From assembly GCA_020746875.1 (NCBI GenBank), contig JAGTJL010000015.1:868001-932000 (forward strand): 64,000 nucleotides of DNA, read 5' to 3'. The notes under the pieces were generated by a model. The model was not told the origin of the DNA. It was given only the letters and a program-made list of their open reading frames with translations, and ran no database searches. Of the stretch, positions 1 to 12,100 are shown piece after piece. Every line of letters begins with the position of its first letter. The first letter of the stretch is position 1. Made by a program: the position numbers and the translations under genes. The stretch is from Rhexocercosporidium sp. MPI-PUGE-AT-0058 (Eukaryota > Ascomycota > Leotiomycetes > Helotiales).

Positions 1-3000
1 AGCTTGAGCAAGGATAATTGAACTGGATACCCTGCGCTGCACAGAGTGATCCGAGGAGGGCTGGCACGAGAAAGATGCCGAGAATCTGCATGGTGGATGT
101 CTATAAAATACAAATAGTTAGCATTTATCATTAATGAAGATAATCTCAGGGAAGGTTTGAATGTTGAGACTACGTACTTTGACTGCAAACTTCTTGAAGT
201 CTGAAAAGGTTGCCCGTGACTTATGGAGGTTGATTGGGGATTAATCGTTCTGTATGAAGTCGTCAGTCACGTAGACTTGAACACGTTTCTGCCGCTCTAT
301 ATAACTTTATCGGATCGGTCTAGTCATATTTTACAGAGACATCGCAGAGATCAAACTCATGCTGTCATACTCTTTGTTAATCAATACCGCCTGCCTAGAA
401 CGGAAAACGGGTATGGCCATGTTAGCATAGGCCCGATAAATGACGGAGATTGTCATTTACCAAAGAAGGTCATGTGTGCCTGTGAGCATAGGCCCGATAG
501 ATGACGGAGATATCGATTTACCAAATAAGGTCATGTGTGCCTGTGAAACGCTCAAAGTGCAGCGCGATGAATTCTCATGTCTAGGATCCGTCTTTGTTTT
601 GAATTCTAGGGTTATATTCGGGTAATGGAGTAACCGATCCATGATGCTCTTCAGAATGCAAAGCGTTGAGAAGTCCGCGCACGCCTCTCCCATCAAGGGA
701 CAGAAGACACAGCCCTGTGCTGTCCAGGGGGTTTGGCTTGCCGTTGCGTTATGCCGATATTGCCTGCTGCATAACTAGATTTCTTAGAGTACTTTAGATG
801 TAAGATAGAAAGGGATGGATTAAGGCAAGGTTTTGATGGTACGGTAAGCGCTGGGCGATATGAGGCCATTCAGCTGAAGCTGTAAATACGCGCCTGAAGT
901 TGCCAAGATCGGCTTCACGTGTCCCGCACTCCACTAGATCAAGGCCGCCAAGATTTAGAATTCAGCTACAGAACTGTTCCACAAGCTGGCACGGCTAGTC
1001 TGGCGGATTAAGTCATTTCCAAGACGTTCGCCAAAGCAGTTAGGAGTTATGCTTTTCACCTACATATCGTGCTAGAAAGATCAAAAGGGAGAAATAAGAG
1101 CGTTTTGTTATTTTACTGAAATCTATAAAGCATTAAATACTATTGCGGCTTGCTTGACAACCCCTCACTTCTACAATGCCAACTCAGGCCAAGGCTCCTC
1201 TTTCATGAAGTCTCAACTTAAGGAAGGCGGATCAGCTATAGCAGAATGTCTAGGACCTCGAAATATGTTCAAATGGATCGACCGTCATGTCGATGAGCGA
1301 AGCGCAGCGGTCTGTCTTACTAATTGGACAACAGGCGTTGATGTGTGGCAGCGCCTCAAGTGGCGTTGAGGGGCAGTGTCGAGCGCTTGCGGGGTGGGTT
1401 ACACGAACCCAAAACTTGTAATTATTCCGCCACTGAGCCAGAACATACTCGACCTTAAGCACGATAGCACCTAAGATATCGAAGGTCTAACAGGCGAGGC
1501 TCTCTGAGAAATGGTAGGTGTGCCTTGATCCGAAAACATCAAGCAGGTATGGCTAACATTGGTGTTAGTGAGTAACAATGAGTGTGAAAGTACTGGCTTG
1601 GACTCTCGTCTAGAGAGACCGGCAGCTTTTTGGGGGGTTTTATCTCGTGTGTTTACAATAAAGTCTCTCGCTAATTGGTATCTAGCTTTGAACTCGCCAA
1701 TAATGGAACTTCTGCAACGGGCATGCCACAGCACATCCAGTCGCGTCAGCTCAAGACAGGTAGAGACCCATTCGTCATACACCGAAATCAAGAGAGAAGA
1801 GGCAATGAAGCAAATACGCCACTCCAATACGGGAAAGGACAGATTTAGCTTCAAGAGCTGCCGAAATACAAACATGCAGCAGAAGTCTTTGTTGACTTGT
1901 GTTTGCTCCACAGAGCCACACTGTTATTAAGCGAGGACCTCGGCGATCACTGACTTCTAGTCATTGTTACCACCATACCCAGTATGATCTTTTTTAATGA
2001 CCCAGAAGAAAGTCTAGGAGTCAAACTTTTATTTTTATTAATGTACAAGATCATGCCAAGAAGAGTAAAAACTTCGGCGTAGTCGGCGGACGAACACGAC
2101 GCGGGGTCATGTGAGTCCAGTTCAGTTCGCAATCCAAAAAGTCCGACGCCCGTTTCTCGCCGAACGTTGGTGAACCCCAGTCTGGTTCGCTCCACCTCTG
2201 CCTTGACCATCTAGGAACAGGAACAGATATAGAGCCGTAAGAAAGGCTACGAAATTTCCCGAATAAATGTCACAAGGACCTCAGTCACGAACACATCCAG
2301 TTTATCCGCTCTGCCGCACCCGCTGACTCCCGGGGGCGGCGGAACGGGACTGGGGAAGAGCTTTATCTCAGCTCAAGCTCGTGAATGATGGAGGAGATGA
2401 GTTTTATGCTCGAAGCATGGAACGGAACGGTCGGCCTGAAGTACATTGTTCATTAAGAAAGTTCAATGGTGATTTGCCCAAATCATGCTGTGACCAGGTA
2501 CTTGTCACCAACAGGGTCCTGGCATACTTTTAGGTTTCGGTCTCAACATTCGGCCGTATGCTTACGTTACACCTTGTTGTATCCAACGACAGAATCGTCA
2601 GAGCTTTCAGAGAGTAGCTTTCAGCCAAGGCTGACAATCTCGAAATTCGGGCATTGACAAGTCCATCCGCCACTAGATTCTCTGCAAGCTTCAGTCTGTC
2701 AGGAAGACAAGCACATGGAACACCCATGATCCGACCAGAGCCAGAAAACAAGACCTAGATAGTACCCAGTAGCGGTCAAGATTTCCTGTTGTCTTCACAA
2801 GATCAGTCAGTGGCTTTGATGTCTACCCATGATGTATGGCTATTTGTACCCAGGTGTCTTGAGCAAGAGACGGATCCTCGACGCAAGCTTATACAAGGCT
2901 GTCCCGTCAGCCTCATGGCAATGCTGGCACTTGTAGAGGTAAGAAAGTCTATCATCCGCAAGCGGAGTTTTGCATCGGCCGAGGAGGCGGATCAACTCCC

Positions 3001-3154
3001 GGCGCTAAAAATCACCCTTGACGTCGAGCATCACTTTGCCAAGCCATGCTTTCTCCAGGCAAGGCAGCCAGCCTCATATACTCAGTGCCACACCACAGCC
3101 TTGCCACTTTCACTTTGTCATCTTTATTATTCTCTTCATTTTGGCTTCATTATC
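1..3154. other. Gene-poor left end, no supported gene
   Basis: I see no open frame here with recognisable protein character. The longest frames (up to 146 codons, on the minus strand at 1471-1911) have no motif that I recognise and no neighbouring exons that extend them. The stretch contains a 61-bp tandem duplication (listed separately). The last few hundred bases are probably the promoter and leader of the dehydrogenase-like gene that follows; its reading frame happens to stay open upstream of the chosen start. Confidence 0.5.
424..545. repeat. 61-bp tandem duplication, two copies
   Basis: Two adjacent copies begin at 424 and 485 with a period of 61 bases. Each starts with agcataggcccgata and ends with catgtgtgcctgtg. 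The copies differ at a handful of positions in the middle (for example tgtcatttac against atcgatttac). It has no obvious coding role. Confidence 0.85.
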
Positions 3155-4310
3155 ATGGCGTTGAATCTCGGCTCGGAGTTCCTGGTATCCATGCCTCCTA
3201 TCGAGACTACACTACCGTTCGACAAGACAGTGGATAACCATGCGACACTCACCAAGCATCGTGACACATATTCTTTCATCGACCCCTATCGCTTCAAGAA
3301 TAAGCTCAGGGGTAAAGTAGTTTTGATCACACAAGCTCATCGTGGGATTGGACGGTCGACTGCAATTGCGTTTGCACGTAGGTCAAAATTCTGATATCCT
3401 TTTATCCTTTTCGCGTCCTTTCTACGACACCCTTTTGGTTTCTACTGGCCTTTAAATCCTAGATTATCTATACTTTCAATTAAGAGAAAATCAAGAAAAT
3501 CGCTGACTCTCCGTCGATATAGAGGCAGGAGCTTCAGTCTGCTGTGTTGGTCCAAATGCCGATTCCCTTGAACCTCTTCTTCGCGTTATCAAGGAGAAAT
3601 ATGGTACTCCAACATTGGCTCTAACAGCGGACCTCGTTGCTCCAAATGCTGCACCTCAGATCGTAAAACTGGTAGAGCAGTACCGTGGACCAGTTGACAT
3701 TCTTATCAACATCACACCAGCTTCTTATGCCCGGCCAATCGACCAAGAACCTAACATCATGAAAGACTGGTGGCCGAGTTTGGAGGCCTGTCTCCGTGTT
3801 CCCCTTGAACTCATACACGCCGTCCTTCCATCGATGATAGAGCGCGGACAGGGTACAATAATCAGCACGACGATGCTAGGTGCCGTCATCCAAGCCCCTT
3901 ATCTATCAGCCCATGGTACCGCGGCCGCCGCACTGCTCAAGTTCCACCACCACCTCCATTCGGAAACATCGTCAAAGGGAATTGTGTCCTTTCCTGTGCA
4001 TCCAGGTCTGGTTCCCAGCCACCTGCACGACCCCAACATGCCTTTCCATGGACAGCCTGAGTATATCGGGCAAGAACCTGAATTCCGAAGCAAATTCGTG
4101 AAAATAGCTGGCGACATGGAGTGGAGTTCTGCAGGGCTCGCAAGTGGAACGTTTCTGGCGCTTTGTGCGGACCCGAGAGCGAAGATTTTGAGTGGGCTTT
4201 ATGTTAATGCTGAGAGGGATTTGGGGGAGGTGATAATGAAGATGGAGGCTGATTGGGGTGAGAAAGTGAGGGAAGATAGACTGTACCTTTTAAAGGTTGA
4301 TGAGTATTGA
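3155..4310 (+). CDS. Short-chain dehydrogenase/reductase-like protein with replaced catalytic residues
   Basis: This is a two-exon gene: exon 1 3155-3377, a 145-nt intron ending at 3522, exon 2 3523-4310, giving 336 residues. The splice joins IAFA to QAGASVCCVG in phase 1. The fold is that of the NAD(P)-dependent SDR family: beta1 and the dinucleotide loop at residues 55-66 (VVLITQAHRGIG) and the beta4 segment at 133-140 (DILINITP). The active-site helix is near 200-215. The three signature sites are all altered. TGxxxGIG reads TQxxxGIG, the NNAG motif reads NITP, and the catalytic YxxxK reads H205-GTA-A209. The family is clear, but the protein is probably not a normal oxidoreductase. A later start at residue 13 (Met, 3191) is also possible. 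No substrate can be assigned. Confidence 0.85.
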
Positions 4311-7300
4311 GGGCATTGGAAATGGGCAGACATTGGCTGTGCTGTTGTGATGTTCACGGATGGAGGAATGGATTATGGTTATGGGGAGTGGATACGGGAA
4401 AGGACTACAGGACTCTATAGACTGTACATAATCAAAATCAAAATCACATCTCAAGGATCATAAGTCTATTATTCTATTCAGAAGTATCAGAACTGGACCT
4501 CGCTAAGACCGACACCCAAGTCAACGATATGAATGACATTTACTTTCCAAGACAAGCTCATCGACCGACCTTGACCGACCTCGGAGATCGTGTCCCCTAA
4601 AAAGTACCAAATGAATTCAACCAAGCTTCTTTTTCAAGGCTAGGGAAAATCAAGCATCCCGCACCCCACCCTCCCAGAATTGAGGGATCACACGCGAGCT
4701 CGCTTGACCCCCACAACAAATCCGGCCACCCCCCAGACGTCTCCCTCCCATCAGAACCAGTCTCTCGGACTGAGATGTCTAATCATGAGCAGCCTCGCAC
4801 CTGAGCAAGTACAAGCTATCTAAATAAGTAGGTCCTGACTGACTTAGACGGATCACCATCAGCATTCACATGTCCCTGTCCTCTCCGAAACAATGAGAAC
4901 ACACCTGGAAAGATCCCTCGGCACTCAGTCACACGGCAAAGCAGCTCACACGGCAAGAAATGATTACTTTTCATCTCCCATTCGTACTTGAGGGACGAAG
5001 TATCGAGGCATCCCCACAAAACACGACCAAGTCGATCACAAACAGACGACATAGCCGCAACACCCGACAACCGAGCCCGGTACCCATCTTGAGTCTCATT
5101 CCCCCAAAAGTTCGGGAGCAACATGATATCCGACTCCCTCGCAGATATCGACCAATGCCTCCTCCTCCATCGTACAGGCCCACTTGTTGAAGTGAGCACT
5201 TCTTCCTTCCAAATCACCCACCGAGTACCAAGCTTTTACGCCTTCCACCTTTTTCTTTCTTCTTTCATAGGTTTATTCTACGACAAGCGCAGAAGCGAAG
5301 CCCGGCTCCTTGGACCCCAACTTTCTCACTCCATGCAATAGAGATGGTACGGTGAAGGTAATCGCTACCGAGCGGGGAGCTGTATGGATTAGGTATCAAG
5401 TCAACCCACGTAAGCAGTGATTCTCTTGCACCACTCACGAGCAAGACCCCACCGCGCTACACAAGGCACATTACCAATCTGGAATTGGAAAGCAGAAAAT
5501 CATTTCAAATGGTGTTTTTAATGTTCTGAGAGCTCAGAGCTGGAGTACAGAGGGGAAGGAAGAGGAGGAGAAAGATGAGGGGTTCTGAGACCCGAGCACT
5601 GATGCTGAGCTGAGGAGAGGATAGGGAGTTGATTTCGTGAGAATCCAGCCCTATGGCGGCACAGTATCCACCCTTCAATGAGACGACACTTTCTTTCACC
5701 GCACCGGATGCATGCATGCAAATAAACACCGGATATGAATCATATTTCTCAGCACACCTCGCCGATCCCAAAAGAGTGAAAAGATGCTGCGATGGTTTGG
5801 GTACCCTAGATTCCTGCAATGCCGAACGGCATCCACTCAACTCTAGCATGTTGTGACACCCCCTTCAACCAACTGTTGGATCACGATCTGATAAAACAAC
5901 CACCACTCAAGTACTAGAACAGCACACTCCTATCTCGGAACTCACCTAAATCATACCAATCCCTCCAAATAATGAAATAATCAAATAATCGATCAGAAAG
6001 TTAGTGCGCCCGCCCCCTTTCCAGCCTTGAAGAAAGTCAGAACACAACTTGCAGCAGCTCAAGTTCAGTAAGCCACATCTCCACGATCGTGGCAACGCAC
6101 TCACCGCATTGCTGGAAACCTCCCTCTCTACCTACCACAAAGAGTAGAATCAGCCTCCCTTCAGGTGGTCTCACCAAGACAAACCCCACCTCCAGGCTTC
6201 AGCTTCCAGCATTCAGGTCCCTCAAGCCCTCAAGCCTCCAGCATATTTCGGCGCTGACCGATGCGATCTCATCTTACACGTTGCAGGGCATTATTATATC
6301 CAATCTCAATGCAAATGCAAATGCACACTGCTGCGGATGACAGCGTCTTAGCTCCAACCATATTATTTTTCTGAACTTCGCCTCACTAATCTCTCCGAGT
6401 CTTGCATCGTGATGAATCATTTCCGCCCTTGTCTTCAATACCCCGTTACTTCGTTAGGATATCGCTATCTTAATAACCCTTATTACCAAACCCTACTGTA
6501 TGCCATCTCAACCCGTCTATCCATCCATCCCTCATGACGCAGACGGAGAAACATCCCTTCCCCCTCTCTCTTTCAAATCCAGATTCTAATCCCAATCAAG
6601 ACAACAAAGAAAGCGACAAAGCAGAACGAACGGAACGGATATTAAATAATCAACAAAGAATGATCCGATATCCACATCATCACCAAAGATCTAGATCTCA
6701 ACTCGCCCGATTCCAGAGCTGAATAATCCCCTCCCCTCCCGACCACACGCCCACAACACAGAAAGAAGTGCACCGTGACACCCCTCCCCTGCCTCACCTA
6801 TCAAATCCCACGTCACACTTACCACATCCAGTAAGACCCCTGACACACATCATCTGCCCAGCGCCCGACGAACCCAACGCATCGGAAACGCACGGCAAGC
6901 GAAAGAATCGTAGCCTAAGCAGCGAATACGCGGAAGGGGAGGGGGGAGCGGGACTACAGACCCCTCGGCATTCCGATGGACGGCTCTCGTAAAATCGTCC
7001 CATACGCGCTGTTGATTGGTTGCTTCGTTCAAGTTGGCGGTGAAGAGGGTTGAAGACATACATGCAGGGGAGGATGGAGGATTTGATGGATTTGGTTATT
7101 TGGCTAGTTGGTCAAGTACCGTTTGTGCGTGACAAGGCAGACGGATGGAAGGGAGGGGGGTCGATGCCGAGTACCGTTGGAGATGCGATGGGTTGGCTAG
7201 GGAAGACTTGGGAAGATTTAGAAAACGGGAGGACGGGGAAAGGGAGAGAGAGGACCTCCGATTATGGAGATCGAGATGGAGTTGGTCGGAGATAGTGTAG

Positions 7301-8347
7301 CTTGGTTATTAAGTGTATCCGTCACTGTAGAGTGTTGCGATTATTGTCCTGTACCGTACTGCTCAACGCAAGAGAATCAACAGAATGGAACTACCAGACC
7401 GCTTTATCAAAACATGTACACTTGCATCTGCGACTTGTGCGTTGTTTCAAATGTTGAGTTGAGTTGTGTTGAGTTGAGTTTCGTTACCGCTGCGTGGCTG
7501 AGGACGTGTGTGCTGGTCGGGCTCGGAAACAAACAACTTGCGTTGCCCAGGTAAGGTACGAGTGCGAGTTCCACTCCACTTCTGTTCTGCGAGTACCGTA
7601 CTGTACTGTCCTGTATGTACTGAGGTGGAGATCCTTTCGGATTCAGGGACCCGCATTAGTGCATACCCACCTGCCACTTACCAGAGCAAAAACTATGAAT
7701 CATCGTGAGGTTTTCCGTTTGATTTTTGAACAGAATTTTCTTTTTCGCCAACTGTGGGGAGTGTAGAAATTAGGATTACAACTTTTAACGGCAATGGATT
7801 GAAGGCGAATTGAAAATTTATTTTGTCCTGGTAGTGCGGTCGGGATTTTCCTTTTAATTGTGGGCTTTTATCAATCACGAGCTAAACGGACGGACTTTCG
7901 TTTGTTTACGCCGAGCGCGAGGAAAGGTGAGGAGAGAGGGGTAGAAAGGAAGAGCGGATTCACAAGCGAATGCAGATTGGAGTCTGAGGAACGTTGAATG
8001 TTTTTGAATATGTTTTTGATATTGTTCATGTGTATGTAACTATTGTAGCTCAACCTCTTTATCGAGGTAGCGAGAAAATATATCCCCATGCATCATCCCT
8101 TTCCATTAGACAGCAGAGAAATCGTTCCTCCCTTTAACTCCGCATGAGTGGTGTGAACCGATTTGTGTCCATCTCTGTCTTTCCTGTACAGTTTCCAAAT
8201 CCCCTAATGACCCATGAACCCGAAAATGAAAAGTGGTATTTGTTTTGTTGCTTCTGAAACGCCGTTTCCCAATGCTTCGCTGAGAAATCGCTCAAAAAAT
8301 CGCTGCAGACTCATCCCGTGAAAACCAATGCTCGATGTTTGGCAAGC
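4311..8347. other. 4-kb stretch without a supported gene
   Basis: Open frames here are short (under 120 codons), low in complexity and unrecognised. Pyrimidine-rich and CATC/CCAT-rich tracts are common on the plus strand around 5.9-6.8 kb. This resembles long fungal untranslated or promoter DNA, but I cannot show a transcript. Confidence 0.45.
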
Positions 8348-9118
8348 TTAATAAACGCTGATGGCGGATATCAAGCCCGGTTGCGTCCTTTGTGGGAGGT
8401 AGAAGCCCTCTTCGAAGAAGGCTTGCTGTTCGGACTGAGGTATCGAGCCGGTTGGTTTGGAGTAGAAGGATGTTGTTGCGATCTTTTGCTTCTCGGAGAA
8501 GGTTGGGAGAGCGTCATTGGGAGGAGATGGTGGCATGGACTCGTCTTCTGAGGAGTCGGAGTCGTGGTCGAGCTCGGGAGGTTGTTGCGAGCGAGAGGGT
8601 GTGAGGTGTAATTGCAGACCCTCGAAGTCCTCCTCGCCATCGTCCTCAAATTCCTCCTCTACTTCCTCGATGATCGAGATGGCGTTATTTGAGCTGACTC
8701 GTTGTAATTGTGCGAAGCCAGTGTCCATCTCCATATCATCATCTGAGTCGTATTCGCTATCTGAGTCGGAGGAGTCGGCGTCCTCTGCTTGCCAGTCCTC
8801 CTCAGGGTCCTCCACGATTGTGTCTGCCCATTGGATGTGCTTTGGCTCTTCTGTCTTGGTGGCCTTCTTAACGGATTGATTGAACCAGCTCTCTTGTTCT
8901 TGCTCAGCTTCAGCAAGCTCGAGCATCAGGGAATCGAGAAGGTTGGCGTGGCCGACGAGGAGGCGGAGGTTGTGATCTGCTCGGGCAGCCTCAGATGAGA
9001 GCTTGCCGCGAGCAGTGTGTGCGAGGTAGTAAGTTTGAGTAACAGACATTGCCTTTCGCTTCAATGGAGATGATGTTGAGGATGAGGAAGAAAGTGGTGA
9101 TCTGGAGAGAGACGACAT
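8348..9118 (-). CDS. Conserved-looking acidic protein of unknown function
   Basis: The single-exon frame starts at the ATG at 9118 (MSSLSRSPL) and encodes 256 residues. The frame stays open upstream to 9256 but without an ATG. The N-terminus is Ser-rich with a basic patch (PLKRKAM). Residues of about 24-75 are hydrophilic-helical and look like a real domain, beginning SVTQTYYLAHTARGKL and ending in a Glu-rich helix. The middle is strongly acidic, with runs of Asp, Glu and Ser (for example DSSDSDSEYDSDDDMEMD). The tail near SEKQKIATTSFYSKP is more ordered. I believe the N-terminal block is shared among Pezizomycotina hypothetical proteins, but I cannot name a family. There are no membrane segments or signal peptide, and it may be nuclear or cytosolic. 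A 5' exon encoding extra residues cannot be excluded. Confidence 0.75.
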   Translation of the reverse strand: MSSLSRSPLSSSSSTSSPLKRKAMSVTQTYYLAHTARGKLSSEAARADHNLRLLVGHANLLDSLMLELAEAEQEQESWFNQSVKKATKTEEPKHIQWADTIVEDPEEDWQAEDADSSDSDSEYDSDDDMEMDTGFAQLQRVSSNNAISIIEEVEEEFEDDGEEDFEGLQLHLTPSRSQQPPELDHDSDSSEDESMPPSPPNDALPTFSEKQKIATTSFYSKPTGSIPQSEQQAFFEEGFYLPQRTQPGLISAISVY

Positions 9119-12100
9119 TTTGTATGGTGGTTGTGCAATTATGTGCTTTGATGAATGACTCAAGGCAACACTTTTTGGCGAGGCCGAGGACCGGTGAACG
9201 GAAGGCAGGCCGGGTGAGTTAGTGTTGAGCAGGGCGTCGAAGATGTAAGAAGCCAACTTGGGATTTCTTTGCTTGATGGTTGCTGTGGCTATTGTTGATT
9301 GACTTTGGAGATGTTGTTGAAGTAGATGTGAATGATGTTTGACTGTTGCTGTTGTTGTTGTGGATGAGATGAGTGTGTTGGAATGGAGGTCATCCTTTGA
9401 GGGTCGGTGGGTTTATTATGTATCCAGCTGATTATTCTCGTACAGCACTACTGACTGTCCAGACACCGTACCCCGAACAAGGCTCAATAAAAGCCGACAG
9501 CTCCGTTTCTCTCGTAAGGCCGCGAGCAGGGGGGAGGAATTAATCCTGGGTGGGCATCGACATCCACAATTCCACATCCACATCTGTATCCCTGCCACGA
9601 GTCATCCAGGGCGCACGCACGCACTTCGCACACTTCGCAACTTAGTCCCCCCGCTGCCTTTCGCTTCTCGCTTTGCTAAGCAGTCGGCTTTCAGACTCAC
9701 CGCGACATTCAAACCTTGCCCAACTGGGTAACTGAGGAGTCCGCTCGGGGACTTCTGTTTCCCATGCCTTGCCTTGCCTTGCCATGCCATGCTCACGCCC
9801 ACCGCTGTTGCTCTTTCTTAAGCCCATGGCATGGCTAACGGACCAACAGCCTTCCATCATCATCACCATCCAGCAAGTCCAAGGAATTAAACTCAAACTC
9901 CGAATGCGAAAGTCACATACTCAGTACTCGGGTTCGGGACCGGAACTTCACTACAGTGGATGAGCCATAGAGTAGAGGATGACTCTCATTTCCCGCGTCC
10001 GAGCCATAGCCTACGATGTATTGATGGATGCATTGCGCTGCCGAGTACACTCCTCTGCTCTCAGCCAGTGCTCTCAGGCAACCAACTCTATACCCCCTAT
10101 TCCGTAAATGCCCTACATGTACGTGCGACAACTGACCGCGTGCGTCTCCTGCCATCTTCCGCCGAGACGGCTGACAAGTTCCACGATGTTTGGCCTTTAG
10201 GAGTTAACAGCCTTAGGACCACGCCCTGGCCAGAGCTGACAAACCCTTGAGACGACCTCATTTGCTGCAGCCAGGCTTTCTTTGTTACAAAGCATTCCAG
10301 TGATTAAAAACACAAATGTTCCAACCCTTTCCAGACTATCTATGATCCAATTGTCAGTGCCGAAACAATCATAATCACTAGAAGCGGGAAATGATGACCC
10401 AAATGCAAGCCGGAGTCACTTTCGATCGTCAAGACTTGACTTCGAGACCTCGCTTCGTCCTCATGATTAGGAATAGAGATTCCATGTTCGGTAACTAGGA
10501 AGTTCCTGCACAGTTTCCAACCATTCCAGATTGAAGGCTTGTGGCCGCGTGGAGTAGATTGAAACCGTCTGCGCAAACTATACGCTTTCATCTCATCTCT
10601 CTACTATACTCTCCGCATTATAATCTGTAAATGATAAGATGAGGTTAATTCCTCCGCATCGTATTGGAAACGATGAGCCACACAGCCTCCACATCCACGA
10701 AACATACGGGGGCCCCGCTGTACTGAACAGATAGATTACCAGATCTGGCTGAACGTTGCGGCGCGAACATCGTTTCGCTGGCAGTGTCGACGACGCTGCG
10801 ACGCCGGCGTGACGAGTGGCCTAGCAATTAATTTGGCTGCCTGCAACCCAATCGAGGATGCCTGAAGCCCTGATGTTGTTGGCCAGCATGCGAATCCGAC
10901 GATGACAAGGAGCGGAGGAATCGTCCAGCGACCGTCCGGTTGGATAGGCTGTGGCTTGCACCAAGCCATCCGCAGCACGTAAGCAACATCTGTAACAGGA
11001 ATCGTCTGTAACGTGTCAATCAACCCTTCAGGCAGCCCAATTATTTCTCAAATCCATGAGTGCACGAGCCTTTTGGTCAAACAATGCGAAAGCCCGCTCT
11101 TCTGCACTTCTTCCACACATTTATGACGACTGGTGATGCACCTGCCGTTTCTCGGATTCGGGTACCGTCCACCATTCGAGGATTAACTCTAAATCTCCCT
11201 CGCTTGGCGTCACCACAGTGCACAGGTCATCAACGTGCATTTCAACCATAGAAAACCACACCTAACCATCTCCGAGGATTATCTATTCGTACTGTGTGAT
11301 AATGCGAGATGCACAGCGTGCATCGGGATATGGAATCATGGCCTTCTAAAACACCTTCTCGAAGGTTACTCAATCCGGGTAGTCCTAACTACTGGCGGCC
11401 TGTGAAGCCTAGCTACAAAGCCGCAACAGTCCCCAAATCCACAATGTGCAATTTTCCCTCAATGACGCAGTCGCGACGCATCTCATCTCGAATCGAGACA
11501 ATGAACCATAATGAGTCCAGAGTCCAGAGTCCAGACTTCTATGCAGCAATGCCTCAAGGTGAGGAGTCACTTCCATCCGCAGCAACCCGCTGTGATGATC
11601 ACTTGCTCTTGAACTTGCGAGAATAATTCGTAGATGTCATCGCTCCTGGACATATTCGTGGTGTCTGGGAAATCTTCAGATCCGAAGTCCGAAGTCCATG
11701 GGCGAACCAGTTCGCGAGCACGAACGGTACGGTCGGTACTACGTACTCCTTACGAAGTACGAGCCCACCAACCAGATGCTAGCCCCAATTCAATAATGAT
11801 GAATGGATTTCGAAGCGAGCGGGATTCTTACGGCCGATGTAAAATCCGCAGATTTGAGCTAAGGCGTGGGGTTTTGTAAGATCCGATGGGTCTTCACTCA
11901 ACTTTAACCTTAAGTTCAAGTAGGGTCGTCTCATTGGTCCCCCCTACGAGGCTTCGGGTTCGTAATTGCTCAGCAATCCGAAGTGGGTGGGCGGTGACTC
12001 GTACATCATGTCCCTCCAATCGACGGCGGATTTAAAGCATGGCCGTTGAATGGAAGGACATTCGAATGCTGACTGTGCCTGTCGTAAAAGCCACCAACGA

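Noticed and set aside
1471..1911. 146-codon minus-strand frame at the left end
   Set aside because: It has no recognised domain, no flanking exons, and a composition that does not look like a conserved protein.
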